Below, in pieces: positions 25,171 to 35,217 of a stretch of 44,403 nt of DNA. The notes beneath the pieces were generated by a model that ran no database searches, was not told the origin of the DNA, and saw only the letters and a program-made list of their open reading frames with translations. Numbering within the stretch: position 1 is the stretch's first letter; each line of letters begins with the position of its first letter. The stretch lies in contig JARLGM010000040.1 in assembly GCA_031292755.1 (NCBI GenBank), forward strand, positions 1 to 44,403, in the 5' to 3' direction. The DNA comes from Candidatus Sulfopaludibacter sp. Lineage in GTDB: Bacteria; Acidobacteriota; Terriglobia; Bryobacterales; Bryobacteraceae. The position numbers and the translations under genes were made by a program.

Positions 25171-28100
25171 TCACTTCTTGTGATAGTTGGGATACACCGG
25201 GCGCTTGGGCGGCGCAGGAGGCTCCTTGGGGAGTTGGGCCATGATCACCTCGACGGCCATTTCGAGCTGCGGATCGTGCCCCTGCCGCACCAGCGCCGGA
25301 TCCATGTCCACCTCGATATCCGGAGTCACTCCGCGGTTCTCCACGTCGAACGTGCCGTTCGGATTCCAGATGGCTGCATTGGGAGCAGTCACTACCCCGC
25401 CGTCCATGAGGTCGGGGAAGCCAGCCAATCCCACCAGCCCGCCCCAGGTCCTCATGCCAACCAGTTTGCCGGCACCGGCGCGCCGGAAGTACCAGGGCAT
25501 CGCATCACCGCCCGATCCGGCAAATTCATTGGTGATCATCACCTTAGGTCCGAAAATCGCGCCTTGCGGCTGTTCCCAGTCGGCGCCGTCGCGAAACGTG
25601 ATGTAACTCATCGGCCTGCGCTCCAGGTATTCGACGATATCCGTTGCCAGGCTGCCTCCATGATTGAAACGGTCGTCAATAATCACGGCCTCCTTGCCCA
25701 CCTGAGCAAAGAAATAGCGGGTAAAACTGGTATAGCCGCCGCCGGAGGTGTCGGGCATGTGGACATAAGCTACGCGACCGCCGGACAACTGATCCACCTT
25801 GCGTCGGTTGTCCTCCACCCACGCCAGGTGCCGCAGATTGTGTTCATTGTCGACCGGCACCACGGTAACATCGCGAGCGTTCGCGCCCGTTGGATCCGCG
25901 CCCACCCTCAGAATCGTCGCTTTCCCCGCGGTCATTTCAAAAAAGCTGTAAAGATCATCGGACGCGCGCACTTCCCGGCCATTCACCGCTAGCAGATAGT
26001 CACCCGCGGCAACGTTCACGCCCGGCTGAGTGAGTGGAGCGGTGGTGCCGGGGTTCCAATTCTCGCCATTGTAAATGCGGGCGAAACGATAGCGGCCCTG
26101 TTCGGGTTTGTAGTCCGCGCCCAAAAGACCGGTGGGGATGCGCTTGACGTCGGGCGTATCGCCGCCACCGATGAATTCGTGACCCACCGTCAGTTCTCCC
26201 AGCATCTCGGTGAAGAGGTAGTTCAAGTCGTCGCGCGAAGCAATCCCGGGCAGGTATACCGAGTACTTCTCTTCGGCCGCCTGCAAATCCAGGCCGTGGT
26301 AATTGGGATCGTAGAAGAAGTCCCGGACGATCCGCCATGCCTCGTGGTACATCTGCTTCCACTCGGCGGCGGGATCGACGCGCACTTGCAGATCGGCGGT
26401 CTTCAATTCCTTTGGGTCGGAATTGTCCGCGGCCGCGGAGATGATCCATTTGTCCCCCTGCTGGTAGAGCATCTTCTCGCCGTTGAAAGATACGGCGAAC
26501 TGCTCCACGTTGCGCAGGGCCACGTCGCTTTTGCGCTTGTTCAGATCGTAGCGTTGGATCGTGGAGCCGTCGTCTCCGCCGGCCTGCGGCGCGGGGGTCT
26601 CCACGACGAAGACGATTCCGGTCTTGCCCACGGCGATTCCGGCATAGCGCCTGGGCGGCAAAGGCAGCGACAGGATGCGCTGTCCGATATTGTCGAGGTC
26701 GGTTTTGGTTGGGGTTACTTCCGCTTTTTCCTTGTCCTTATCGTTTTTCTTGGCGTCATCCTTCTTGGCCTCGTCCTTTTTCTTCTCGTCATCGCTCTGC
26801 GGCGCGAAGGGGGACGCCTCATCCTTCGATAGCACCATGAGATAGACGCTGTAAGTCACGGGCCGGGAAGAATTGCCGACATCCGGCTCGCTGGAAGGGC
26901 CCGCGTCCGTGCTGGCCAGAAAGTAAAGGTACTTCCCTTCCCTGTCGAATACCGGCGAACGGGCCCGGCTCATGCCGTCAGTTACCTGGCTGGCCGCCGA
27001 ATTCGTAAGCGAATACAAGAATACGGCACTCATATGGCTCCGCAATTGCTTGGTGTAAGCCAGCCACTTACTGTCCGGCGACCAGGATGGAGAAAAGTCG
27101 CCTCCGTCCTGATAATATCCTGTGTCCACCAATACGGGCTTCTGTTGCACCACGTCCATATACCAGAGGTGCAGATGATTGTCCATGTACAGGATCTTCT
27201 TGCCGTCCGGCGACCAATCCAGCGAGGAGTAAAACGCCGGCTTGCCGCCCAGCTTGATCTTCTTCACATCGCCGGCGCCGTCCTGATTGCGCAGATACAA
27301 TTGATACTCGCCGCTCTCATCGGAAAGATAGGCGAGGGTTTGCCCGTCCGGCGACCAGACCGGATCGCGCTCGTTCGCTCCGGTGGTTTGGCTGATATTC
27401 CTGGCATCTCCCTTCTCCGCGGGCACGGTGACAATCTCGCCGCGGGCCTCGAATACGGCGCGGGCGCCCGTCGGCGAAAGGTCCGGAGCGCGCAGGCGCT
27501 TGGCCACGTTCACATAATGAGCCCTGAGTTCCGGTAAGTCGCCGGCCAACCGCACCGGGACGGCTTTAGATTGGCCGGAACGGAGATCGTACAGATAGAG
27601 CGACCCGAACTGTTCGTAAACAATCGCGCCGGGCCCGGCCGATGCGCTCTTGAGATCGAGACCGTGGTTCTCCACCAACTGCTTCACCTGTTTTGTGCGC
27701 GTATCGTAGCTGAACAAGGTCACGGGCCCGTTGCGGTCGCTCAGAAAATACACCTTGCCGCCCACCCACATGGGGTTGAAGTCGTTGGAATTCTCACGTG
27801 GCACGGCCGTTACGCTCGAATCGGCCAGGTTGGCCAGCCAGATCTTTTTGGTCTGTCCCCCACGGTACCGCTTCCAAGCCTGCTGCCACTGAAACAGAGG
27901 CACGTAGGCCAAGTGGGTGCCGTCCGGTGAGTAGGAGCCGGACTCTCCGTTGGGAAGCGGCAACTCTTCAGGGAAACCGCCGTCCGCGGGCACCGTGAAC
28001 AAGTGGATCGCGTCGGTACCGCTGTCGCGGCGGGAAGAGAACAGAACCCGCTTGCCGTCCGGAGTCCAGCCCACCACCTTGTCGGGATCGGGATGCCAGG

Positions 28101-28395
28101 TGAGACGTTGGGGCACGCCTCCCTCTGCAGGAATCACAAAAACGTCATAGTTCCCGTCGTACTGCCCGGTGAAGGCGATCCTCGAACCGTCCGGTGAGAA
28201 GACCGGATTGGTCTCTTGGCCCGCGCCGGTAGTCAGGTGGCGGGCCTCGCCGCCCTCGCGGGGTACGCTCCACAGGTCGCCGGCGTAGGAAAAAACGATT
28301 TGCGTGCGGCTCAGGGAGGGCGACCGAAGCAGCAAATGAGGGCCCTGCGCAAACAGGGGCGCTGCCAGAAGAATAAAACAAGTCAGGCGGCACAT
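25171..28395 (-). CDS. Tricorn-like S41 protease with N-terminal beta-propeller
   Basis: 1074 residues from ATG 28395, where a signal peptide begins (MCRLTCFILLAAPLFAQG). Residues about 30-660 hold TolB/PD40-type propeller repeats (SPDGSRIAFTG, TPDGKRVLFSSRRD, WSPDGQTLAYLSDESGEYQL), interrupted near 535-560 by a Lys/Asp/Glu low-complexity insert. Then come the core domain with the TVGHEF histidine (about 740), a PDZ domain (PGVNVAAGDYLLAVNGREV), and the S41 nuclease-like protease fold with the nucleophile Ser in NEFAGSGGDAMP (about 960) and ENRGVTPDIEV near the end. Tricorn homologues degrade peptides released by other proteases. The residue before the His is Gly where archaeal tricorn has Ser. 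Tail-to-tail with the preceding gene, six bases apart. Confidence 0.92.
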   Translation of the reverse strand: MCRLTCFILLAAPLFAQGPHLLLRSPSLSRTQIVFSYAGDLWSVPREGGEARHLTTGAGQETNPVFSPDGSRIAFTGQYDGNYDVFVIPAEGGVPQRLTWHPDPDKVVGWTPDGKRVLFSSRRDSGTDAIHLFTVPADGGFPEELPLPNGESGSYSPDGTHLAYVPLFQWQQAWKRYRGGQTKKIWLANLADSSVTAVPRENSNDFNPMWVGGKVYFLSDRNGPVTLFSYDTRTKQVKQLVENHGLDLKSASAGPGAIVYEQFGSLYLYDLRSGQSKAVPVRLAGDLPELRAHYVNVAKRLRAPDLSPTGARAVFEARGEIVTVPAEKGDARNISQTTGANERDPVWSPDGQTLAYLSDESGEYQLYLRNQDGAGDVKKIKLGGKPAFYSSLDWSPDGKKILYMDNHLHLWYMDVVQQKPVLVDTGYYQDGGDFSPSWSPDSKWLAYTKQLRSHMSAVFLYSLTNSAASQVTDGMSRARSPVFDREGKYLYFLASTDAGPSSEPDVGNSSRPVTYSVYLMVLSKDEASPFAPQSDDEKKKDEAKKDDAKKNDKDKEKAEVTPTKTDLDNIGQRILSLPLPPRRYAGIAVGKTGIVFVVETPAPQAGGDDGSTIQRYDLNKRKSDVALRNVEQFAVSFNGEKMLYQQGDKWIISAAADNSDPKELKTADLQVRVDPAAEWKQMYHEAWRIVRDFFYDPNYHGLDLQAAEEKYSVYLPGIASRDDLNYLFTEMLGELTVGHEFIGGGDTPDVKRIPTGLLGADYKPEQGRYRFARIYNGENWNPGTTAPLTQPGVNVAAGDYLLAVNGREVRASDDLYSFFEMTAGKATILRVGADPTGANARDVTVVPVDNEHNLRHLAWVEDNRRKVDQLSGGRVAYVHMPDTSGGGYTSFTRYFFAQVGKEAVIIDDRFNHGGSLATDIVEYLERRPMSYITFRDGADWEQPQGAIFGPKVMITNEFAGSGGDAMPWYFRRAGAGKLVGMRTWGGLVGLAGFPDLMDGGVVTAPNAAIWNPNGTFDVENRGVTPDIEVDMDPALVRQGHDPQLEMAVEVIMAQLPKEPPAPPKRPVYPNYHKK

Positions 28396-28417
28396 ATCTC
28401 GCAGTATACACGGCGAA

Positions 28418-29632
28418 ATGAATGGAGGTTCTCGATTCCGGTGTAACGAAACGACGTGCGGGCGCATCTTTTTATGCGAAGTGTTTACCAGCCACAAGTT
28501 CACCCGGCGAGACCTGCTCTCTGCCTTTTCTCTGCTGCCCGCCGCGCGACTGCTATCGGGCCAAGAGGGCCCCGCCGCCGGGCAACCGCCGAAATACTCG
28601 GCGGATGTCAAGGTGGTGAATGTCTTCGCGACGGTCCGGGATAAGTCCGGCAAGATCATCAAGGATCTGGCAAAGGACGACTTTACGCTCGACGAAGAGG
28701 GCCGTCCGCAGACCATCAAGTTCTTTGAGCGGGAAAGCAGTCTTCCGCTCTACCTGGGCCTGCTGGTGGATACCAGCGGCAGCCAGGCTCGCGTGCTGGG
28801 CGACGAGCGCACCGCCGGCCTGGCGTTTTTTGACCGGATCCTGCGGGAAGATCGCGATCTGGCCTTTGTGATTCATTTCGATTACGAGACGGAATTGCTA
28901 CAGGATTTCACCGCGTCACGCCAAAAACTGGAACAGGCCCTGGACCTTTTGCAGGTGGGCCGGCCCCCGCAGCAACAGACCCAACAACAGGGAGGCAACT
29001 ATCCCCAGGGCGGTGGTTATCCGGGTGGAGGTTATCCAGGTGGAGGCTATCCACGAGGCCGTTATCCCGGCGGCGGCTATCCCCAGGGCCAAGGGTACCC
29101 CCAGGGCGGCGGCCGGGGCGGCACCAAAATGTACGATGCCATTCTGCTCTCCTCGGACGACCTGATGAGCAAGCAGAAGGGTCGCAAGGCACTGATCCTG
29201 CTTACCGATGGCGTGGACACCGGCAGCAAGGTCACGCTTTTCCAGAGCATCGGTTCGGCCCAGAAAGCTGACACCCTGGTCTACTCCGTGCTTTTCTCCG
29301 ATTCGGAAGCTTATGGCTCGGGTATGGGTCCGGTGTATGGGCGGCGCCGGTATCCCATGCCGGGCGGAGGGCAGCAACTACCGGACGGAAAAAAGGTGCT
29401 GCAACAGATCGCCACGGAAACCGGGGGCCGCTTCTACCAGGTTTCCCACTTTCACCCGCTCGACAAGGTCTTCGCGGATATCGAAGAAGACCTCCGCAGC
29501 CAGTACAACCTCGGCTATACACCTGACAGCCCTTCCGAACCCGGAGTCTACCGCCACATCCATCTCACGGCCAAGACTCCCAAGAAGAAGGATCTGGTTG
29601 TGCAGGCTCGCGCCGGCTATTACGCCAGCTAA
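28418..29632 (+). CDS. VWFA-related domain protein, Tat-type signal, Gly-Pro-Tyr insert
   Basis: 404 residues from ATG 28418; a GTG at 28481 is another possible start. Near residue 30 there is a twin-arginine-like signal, FTRRDLLSAFSLLPAARLLS, so export as a folded protein is likely. Then a beta domain (VKVVNVFATVRDKSGKIIKD) and a von Willebrand A domain with the metal-site motif LLVDTSGSQ; later KALILLTDGVDTGSK. This is the VWFA-related family abundant in Acidobacteriota. A run of GGGYPGGGYP-type repeats (about residues 186-236) splits the VWA domain. The C-terminus (LRSQYNLGYTP, DLVVQARAGYYAS) is typical for the family. The start lies 23 bases from the divergent protease start; the stop overlaps the DinB-like gene by 4 bases. 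Confidence 0.87.
   Translation: MNGGSRFRCNETTCGRIFLCEVFTSHKFTRRDLLSAFSLLPAARLLSGQEGPAAGQPPKYSADVKVVNVFATVRDKSGKIIKDLAKDDFTLDEEGRPQTIKFFERESSLPLYLGLLVDTSGSQARVLGDERTAGLAFFDRILREDRDLAFVIHFDYETELLQDFTASRQKLEQALDLLQVGRPPQQQTQQQGGNYPQGGGYPGGGYPGGGYPRGRYPGGGYPQGQGYPQGGGRGGTKMYDAILLSSDDLMSKQKGRKALILLTDGVDTGSKVTLFQSIGSAQKADTLVYSVLFSDSEAYGSGMGPVYGRRRYPMPGGGQQLPDGKKVLQQIATETGGRFYQVSHFHPLDKVFADIEEDLRSQYNLGYTPDSPSEPGVYRHIHLTAKTPKKKDLVVQARAGYYAS
29015..29089 (+). repeat. Five tandem 15-bp units coding Gly-Tyr-Pro-Gly-Gly
   Basis: Five consecutive degenerate 15-base units, each beginning GGTTATCC, GGCTATCC or CGTTATCC, encode G-Y-P-x-G/R repeats; looser copies continue on both sides (about 28990-29120). 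The repeat sits in frame inside the VWA domain coding region, a spot where unit number could change by slippage without breaking the frame. Confidence 0.85.
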
Positions 29633-30120
29633 CGAAAATGGTACAGGTCCGAACTCCGGACGTCCACCGCCATCAGCTTCAAGTACACGAATAACTGGTG
29701 CTTGTGATTGATGAGATGTTCCAGATTGCCCAGCAGCAGGGTCATCAGGGTTTCACCTTCAGGCACGAAAATCGTTGGCAGCTTCCGGCCCAACGCCGCG
29801 TCATCTACAAGCGTAAAGCCCTGGTCGATATGCGAGCGGTAATGCGCGATCCGTCGCCGCGCCTCATCGGGCGCACAGGCGTGATTGACTGGAAGGTCTC
29901 GCAGACCGGCGAAGTGCCGCAAGCGGTCCGGTTCCGCCTTGTAGAGCACGGCGCAGAATCCGGCAAGGCAGTCCAGCAGATGGCCCAGCAGTTCACCCGC
30001 ACTCCATGCCCCGGGAATCGGCGGCCTCCAGTGTAACTGCTGCTCCGGCACAAGTCCGGCTAAATGATCGGTGCGTTCGATCTGTTCGGTAATCTTGGAG
30101 ACAAGGTCGCGGCTGAGCAT
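29629..30120 (-). CDS. DinB/YfiT-like metal-dependent protein
   Basis: 163 residues with the four-helix DinB pattern: N-terminal helix (DLVSKITEQIERTDHLAGL), WSAGELLGHLLDCLAGFCAV with the first His ligand, and LLGNLEHLINHKHQLFVYLK with the other two His ligands. Family members are thiol-S-transferase or unknown-function metal proteins; despite the name they have nothing to do with DNA polymerase IV. It is transcribed toward the VWFA gene (stops overlap in CTAA) and divergent from the nitrate module. Function unknown. Confidence 0.85.
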   Translation of the reverse strand: MLSRDLVSKITEQIERTDHLAGLVPEQQLHWRPPIPGAWSAGELLGHLLDCLAGFCAVLYKAEPDRLRHFAGLRDLPVNHACAPDEARRRIAHYRSHIDQGFTLVDDAALGRKLPTIFVPEGETLMTLLLGNLEHLINHKHQLFVYLKLMAVDVRSSDLYHFR

Positions 30121-30151
30121 CGGATCGATCTTCTACCCCGAGTGTAAGCCT

Positions 30152-30177
30152 GGTGACGCCAGTCACCGCGATAGAAT
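30152..30177 (+). promoter_or_regulatory. CRP-type palindrome and -10 upstream of the nitrate module
   Basis: Perfect inverted repeat GGTGAC-GCCA-GTCACC (30152-30167), that is GTGA-N6-TCAC, the core and spacing of Crp-family sites. Ten bases from its centre lies TAGAAT (30172-30177), a fair -10 element; the -35 is poor, as at activator-dependent promoters. Start codon 30214 follows with a strong GGAGGAGGG site. A Crp/Fnr regulator is encoded at 41002-41676. Its overlap of the -35 region would also allow repression. Confidence 0.55.
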
Positions 30178-30213
30178 TAAGCAAAAGATAGACTGGGCAA
30201 ATGGAGGAGGGAA

Positions 30214-32433
30214 ATGGGCAACCAGCGCCACCTCGCACTCAGCACGATCTCGTTCACGGTCTGTTTCGCGGCGTGGGGGCTGACCGGCTCCTTTGCGCCT
30301 CGCTTTCAGGAAAGCTTTCATCTCACGTCGTTGGAGACGGCTTTGCTGGCTGCCATTCCGGTGCTCCTGGGATCCCTGGCGCGAATTCCGATGGGCATTC
30401 TCACGGACCGGTTTGGCGGCCGTGCGATCTTCTCCCTACTGATGGCCGCAGTGGCGATCCCGGTCTGGATGGTGCCGCAACAGGGAACCTATCCGGGTCT
30501 GCTGACAGCCGCATTTCTCCTGGGACTCGCCGGTTCCTCCTTTGCCATCGGCGTGGGATACGTATCGCGGTGGACTCCTCCGGAACGGCAAGGCGGTGCG
30601 CTCGGCGTTTACGGAATGGGCAACATCGGACAATCGGCGGCCGTATTCCTGGGACCGGTGGTGGCGGCACGGCTCGGGATGGCATCGGTATTTCACGGTA
30701 CTGCTGTGATGCTGGTGGTTTGGGCGGTGGCGTTCGGACTGTTGGCGCGAAATGCGCCGATGCCCGCGAGCGCGCCGGGGAAAGGACTGGGACCGTTGGT
30801 GGAGGTGTTGACCCGCGAAAGGCTGGCGTGGCTTCTCTCGGCCTTTTACTTCCTGACCTTCGGCGGATTCGTGGCATTTTCCGTTTACCTGCCAGCGCTC
30901 CTGAAAGACCAATTCCGCCTGGCTGGCGCCGACGCGGGTATCCGTACGGCCTTGTTTGTAGTGCTGGCAACACTGCTGCGCCCGGTGGGCGGATGGCTCT
31001 CGGACCGCATCGGCGGCGCGCGCGTGCTGGCCGCCGTTTTTCTCGGTGTCGCCCCCTTCGCCATGCTCCTGTCATGGCCTTCGATCATTCCCTTTACCGC
31101 AGGCGCCCTCGGCTGCGCGGCACTGCTGGGGCTCGGGAACGGCGCGGTGTTCAAACTGGTGCCGCAATATTTTCCGAATCAGACCGGGACGGTGACCGGA
31201 CTGGTTGGCGCCATGGGAGGGCTCGGCGGTTTCTTTCCGCCGCTCCTGCTGGCATTTTTCCGCAGCCGCACGGGAGTCCTGTGGCCGGGCTTCGCGCTGC
31301 TGGCCGCCACTTCGTGGGTGCTGTGGTGGGCCAACCATAAGGTTTTCGTGCCGCGGCAGCAGGCCCTCGACATCGCCCTGCCCGCCGAATTGCGCCGGAC
31401 CGCCGACCGGCTCCGCGCGGGCGCATGGGCCACCCTCTGGACCGCGCTTCTGGTGGCTGCCATCGTGGTGGGATCGCGGAATCTACAGAACTTCGACCCG
31501 GCTCTGGTGATCTATACCTTCGCGGTGATCTTCGCAACCTGGGGCGTGGTCTACCATTACAATGTCTGGCTGGAAAAGCCGCCGACGCGGCTGTATTGGG
31601 ATCGCGGATGGGAACTCGGGTGGCGGGGAGGTGTGGCGCGCAGCCTGTTTCGGACCTGCACACTCGCGATTACTCATTTGGCGGCACAGCGCTTCATCGC
31701 GCATCGTTCGCGCCTGCGCTGGTGGATGCACCAATGTCTATTCTGGGGATGCCTGCTGTCGGTCGCCATCACGTTTCCGCTGGTCTTCGGCTGGATTCAC
31801 TTCCGCACGCTTCCGGGCGACCAACTGTCGTACGTCACATTCCTGTTCGGCTTTCCGATGGGCTCGTTCCACCTGCATACGCTGGAAGCCTGGCTGTTGT
31901 TTCACGGTCTGGACATCTCGGCCGTGCTGGTTCTGGCGGGTATCGCGCTTTCCCTGTGGCGCCGCATGACCGATCAAGGGGCGCGCGCGCTACAGCAGTT
32001 TGGCATGGATTTTCTGCCGATCATCATGCTGTTCGCGATTTCGGTGACCGGGCTGGCGCTGACGGTTTCGCAGGAATGGCTGCGCGGAGCGGCATACAGC
32101 TTCCTGGCGATTCTGCATGCCATCACGGTGATCGCGGCGCTGCTCTTTCTGCCCTTCGGCAAATTCTTCCACATCTTCCAACGGCCGGCACAACTCGGCG
32201 TCAAGCTGTACCAGGAAGCCGGCCTCGACGGCCCCGGCGCCAACTGCGTGCGATGCGGCCAAAGGTTCGCCTCAAAAATGCATATCGACGATCTTCGCAA
32301 GGTTCTGCCGCAACTTGGCTTCGACTACGCTACGCAGGGACCGGCCGGCCATTGGCAGGCCTTATGTCCGGCATGTAAGCGAAAATCGCTCTCCAGCGCG
32401 CAACTCAGGATCAGGGAGGAATCGCGTGGCTAA
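30214..32433 (+). CDS. NarK-type nitrate/nitrite transporter fused to cytochrome b-like and zinc-ribbon domains
   Basis: 739 residues. Residues 1-390 are a 12-helix major facilitator of the NarK type ([64 protein letters not shown] with the nitrate signature glycines). After a linker ([20 protein letters not shown]) come further membrane helices, about residues 400-670, with histidines suited to haem binding ([50 protein letters not shown]), resembling the NarI/HdrE-type cytochrome b group. The last 65 residues carry CVRCGQRF and CPACKRK, a zinc ribbon or rubredoxin-like knuckle. It would import nitrate and pass quinol electrons to the reductase. Overlaps the next gene by 8 bases. Confidence 0.88.
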   Translation: MGNQRHLALSTISFTVCFAAWGLTGSFAPRFQESFHLTSLETALLAAIPVLLGSLARIPMGILTDRFGGRAIFSLLMAAVAIPVWMVPQQGTYPGLLTAAFLLGLAGSSFAIGVGYVSRWTPPERQGGALGVYGMGNIGQSAAVFLGPVVAARLGMASVFHGTAVMLVVWAVAFGLLARNAPMPASAPGKGLGPLVEVLTRERLAWLLSAFYFLTFGGFVAFSVYLPALLKDQFRLAGADAGIRTALFVVLATLLRPVGGWLSDRIGGARVLAAVFLGVAPFAMLLSWPSIIPFTAGALGCAALLGLGNGAVFKLVPQYFPNQTGTVTGLVGAMGGLGGFFPPLLLAFFRSRTGVLWPGFALLAATSWVLWWANHKVFVPRQQALDIALPAELRRTADRLRAGAWATLWTALLVAAIVVGSRNLQNFDPALVIYTFAVIFATWGVVYHYNVWLEKPPTRLYWDRGWELGWRGGVARSLFRTCTLAITHLAAQRFIAHRSRLRWWMHQCLFWGCLLSVAITFPLVFGWIHFRTLPGDQLSYVTFLFGFPMGSFHLHTLEAWLLFHGLDISAVLVLAGIALSLWRRMTDQGARALQQFGMDFLPIIMLFAISVTGLALTVSQEWLRGAAYSFLAILHAITVIAALLFLPFGKFFHIFQRPAQLGVKLYQEAGLDGPGANCVRCGQRFASKMHIDDLRKVLPQLGFDYATQGPAGHWQALCPACKRKSLSSAQLRIREESRG

Positions 32434-34618
32434 ACCGCCGAGTTCCCAGGATGAGCTGACCAAGCGGTTCGGTCCCCACCTGAATTACAATCCGCCGGGA
32501 GGCTGGCAAGGTGAATCGGACAAACAGAGTGAGATGCTGGTCAAGACGCATTGCTGTTTCTGCGGCCAGCAGTGCGGCATCCAGCTCAAAGTCCGCGACA
32601 ACCGCGTGACTGGATTCGAGCCGTGGGAGGAGTTCCCGTTCAACCGCGGTATGCTGTGCCCCAAGGGCGTTAAGCGCTACCTGCAGGGAAACCATCCGGA
32701 CCGGCTTCTGGATCCCCTGCTGAGAACCGACGAAGGCTTCCGGACGGCAACGTGGGACCACGCATTGGATTTCACCGCGCACCGTCTTCGCGAACTCCAG
32801 GAGAAGTACGGCCGGGACTCCGTGGCGGTGTACGGCGGCGCGTCGTTGACCACGGAAAAATCGTATCTGATGGGCAAATTCGCGCGCGTCGCTTTGGGGA
32901 CAAGGCATATCGATTACAACGGCCGGCTGTGTATGGTGTCCGCCGGGACCGCTTACAAGGGTGCGCTGGGCGTGGACCGTGCACCGAATCCGTGGAGCGA
33001 TATTGCCGCGGCCGACGTGCTGATGACCATCGGCGCCAATATCGGCGAGTGCGCCCCCATCACCACCGATTACATCTGGCGGGCTCGCGATCGCGGCGCC
33101 AAACTCATCGTTGCCGACCCGCGCTTCACGCCGATCGCGCGCAATGCCGATCTGTTCCTGCCGGTGCGGCCAGGGACGGACCTGGCGCTGCTGATGGCCA
33201 TACTGCACGTGATCATCCGCGACGGACTGACGGACCGCGAGTTCATTGACGCGCATACCACCGGTTTCGAAAAGACCGCGGAATCGGTCGAGGCATGGAA
33301 TCCGCGCCGTGCCGCCGAGGTGAGCGGTGTGGCGCCGGAAGCGATTGAGAAGGCCGCTCATTGGATCGGCGAATCGCGCCGGGCCATGCTGCTGCATGCG
33401 CGTGGACTGGAGCACCATTCCAAAGGCGTCGAGAATTGCGAAGCCGTCGTCGCCATCGCGCTGGCCACCGGCAATATCGGCCGCGAAGGCGCGGGTCCGG
33501 TCATGGTGACCGGGCAGGGTAACGGCCAGGGCGGGCGCGAACACGGGCAGAAATGCGACCAACTGCCGGGCCAGCGCAGCCTCACCGATCCGGCCGCGCG
33601 CCGGCACGTTGCCGGCGTTTGGGGTATCTCTCCGGACGATTTACCCGGGCCGGGCTACACCGCGGTCGAGATCATGAACGCGATCCACGCGGGCGAAATC
33701 AAAGGCCTGCTTTGTGTGTGCTTCAACCCGCTGGTTTCCCTGCCGGACGCGAACTTCACGCGAGAAGCGCTGGATAAGCTGGAATTCTTCGGCGTCATCG
33801 ATTTCTTTCTCTCCGAAACCGCCTCCCATGCGGATGTGGTGCTCGCCGGCAGTCTTCAGGAGGAAGAGGAAGGCGTCACCGCCAATGTGGAGGCTCGCGT
33901 CATCCATATTCAGAAAGCGGTGGATCCACCTGGCAATGCACGCAGGGATTCCGAGATCATCTGCGACCTGGCCCAACGGCTCGGTCGCGGCCAGTATTTT
34001 CCCTTTCGCGAACCGCGCGAGATCTTCGAGGAACTGCGTAGGGCGTCCCAAGGGGGCATCGCCGATTACTATGGCATTACCTACGAAAAGATCGACCGGC
34101 AGATGGGCGTTTTCTGGCCCTGCCCCACGCTCGACCATCCCGGGACACCGCGGTTGTTCGAAGACGGCCGGTTCTTCCACGCCGACGGCAAAGCTCGCTT
34201 CATGAGTCTGGCATGGCGCGAAAGCGGCGACCCGGTGGACGCGGAGTTTCCGGTTTATCTCACCACCGGCCGCGTGGTGAGCCAGTATCTCTCCGGCACC
34301 CAGACGCGCCGTATCGGGGGGTTAGTCGACCAGTATCCCGAACCGAAACTGGAGATCCACCCCCGCCTGGCGGAGCAGCACGGAATCAACACCGGCGACC
34401 CGGTCACGGTGACATCCCGCCGGAGCGCGATCACGCTGCCGGCAATGGTGGTGCGCACCATCCGGCCCGACACGGTTTTCATTCCGTACCACTGGCCGGG
34501 CGAACGCAGCGCCAACCGGTTAACCCACCGGACACTGGACCCACGCAGTAAAATTCCCGAATTCAAAGTGTCGGCCTGCCGGATCGAGAAGGCAGCGCGC
34601 GCAGGGGAGGGTTCGTAA
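32426..34618 (+). CDS. Molybdopterin oxidoreductase, nitrate reductase type (NasA/NapA-like)
   Basis: 730 residues from GTG 32426, with AGGGAGGA five bases upstream. The N-terminal [4Fe-4S] site is Cys43-Cys46-Cys50 and Cys78 ([17 protein letters not shown]). Cys169 in [13 protein letters not shown] is in the molybdenum-ligand position, as in assimilatory and periplasmic nitrate reductases. bis-MGD binding motifs include [24 protein letters not shown] and the C-terminal [18 protein letters not shown]. There is no Tat signal, so it should be cytoplasmic. Neighbours supply a nitrate transporter, membrane cytochrome b, ferredoxin and Rieske protein. Nitrate reduction is the best guess; formate or another substrate cannot be excluded. 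The stop overlaps the ferredoxin start by one base (TAATG). Confidence 0.9.
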   Translation: MAKPPSSQDELTKRFGPHLNYNPPGGWQGESDKQSEMLVKTHCCFCGQQCGIQLKVRDNRVTGFEPWEEFPFNRGMLCPKGVKRYLQGNHPDRLLDPLLRTDEGFRTATWDHALDFTAHRLRELQEKYGRDSVAVYGGASLTTEKSYLMGKFARVALGTRHIDYNGRLCMVSAGTAYKGALGVDRAPNPWSDIAAADVLMTIGANIGECAPITTDYIWRARDRGAKLIVADPRFTPIARNADLFLPVRPGTDLALLMAILHVIIRDGLTDREFIDAHTTGFEKTAESVEAWNPRRAAEVSGVAPEAIEKAAHWIGESRRAMLLHARGLEHHSKGVENCEAVVAIALATGNIGREGAGPVMVTGQGNGQGGREHGQKCDQLPGQRSLTDPAARRHVAGVWGISPDDLPGPGYTAVEIMNAIHAGEIKGLLCVCFNPLVSLPDANFTREALDKLEFFGVIDFFLSETASHADVVLAGSLQEEEEGVTANVEARVIHIQKAVDPPGNARRDSEIICDLAQRLGRGQYFPFREPREIFEELRRASQGGIADYYGITYEKIDRQMGVFWPCPTLDHPGTPRLFEDGRFFHADGKARFMSLAWRESGDPVDAEFPVYLTTGRVVSQYLSGTQTRRIGGLVDQYPEPKLEIHPRLAEQHGINTGDPVTVTSRRSAITLPAMVVRTIRPDTVFIPYHWPGERSANRLTHRTLDPRSKIPEFKVSACRIEKAARAGEGS

Positions 34619-35217
34619 TGTTCGGAATGGAATTCTATGTGGACCCCTCGCGCTGCATCGGCTGCCAGTCCTGCCTGAAGGCCTGCGAGGAGTGCGACAC
34701 GCATCGCGGCGTATCGATGATCAACTTCGACTTTGTGGACCGGAAGGAAACCATCGCGTCGGCGGCATACGTTTGCTGGCACTGCGACGACCCGACGTGC
34801 GCTCAAGTTTGTCCCGCCGATGCCATCAAGAAGTACGAAGACGGCATTGTCGGATCCTCGCTGAAGCCGCGCTGCATCGGCTGCTCCAACTGCGTTCTGG
34901 CATGCCCGTTCGGAATCCCCAAGCTGGTGCCCGAATACGAGCAGATGATGAAATGCGACATGTGCTATGACCGCACATCCGCCGGGAAACGGCCCATGTG
35001 CGCCACGGTGTGTCCCAGCCAGGCGCTGGCCTATGTGGCGCCGGAAACCATTGCGGCAACACGGCGGGAAAAACCGGTCAACACCTTCTGGTTTGGAAAC
35101 CAGAGGATCACGACGAAGGTCTACATGATGGCGCCGGCCAACACCGGCGAGATCGCGATCGATGTCGCCGATTACACCTGGGAGGGAGAAAATGAGCTGG
35201 TTCCGCAAGCCTTCTAG
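34618..35217 (+). CDS. Four-cluster ferredoxin-type electron transfer subunit
   Basis: 199 residues, DmsB/NrfC/NarH-type. Four cysteine groups: CIGCQSCLKACEEC (13-26), CWHCDDPTCAQVCP, CIGCSNCVLACPFG, and CDMCYDRTSAGKRPMCATVC, enough for four [4Fe-4S] clusters. These relay electrons between the membrane quinol-oxidising part and the molybdenum subunit. No signal peptide, consistent with a cytoplasmic reductase. The gene is coupled to both neighbours: one-base overlap upstream, 26-base overlap with the Rieske gene downstream. Confidence 0.93.
   Translation: MFGMEFYVDPSRCIGCQSCLKACEECDTHRGVSMINFDFVDRKETIASAAYVCWHCDDPTCAQVCPADAIKKYEDGIVGSSLKPRCIGCSNCVLACPFGIPKLVPEYEQMMKCDMCYDRTSAGKRPMCATVCPSQALAYVAPETIAATRREKPVNTFWFGNQRITTKVYMMAPANTGEIAIDVADYTWEGENELVPQAF

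Noticed and set aside
29015..29089. CRISPR-like short repeats
   Set aside because: Units are contiguous 15-mers in a coding frame with no spacers.
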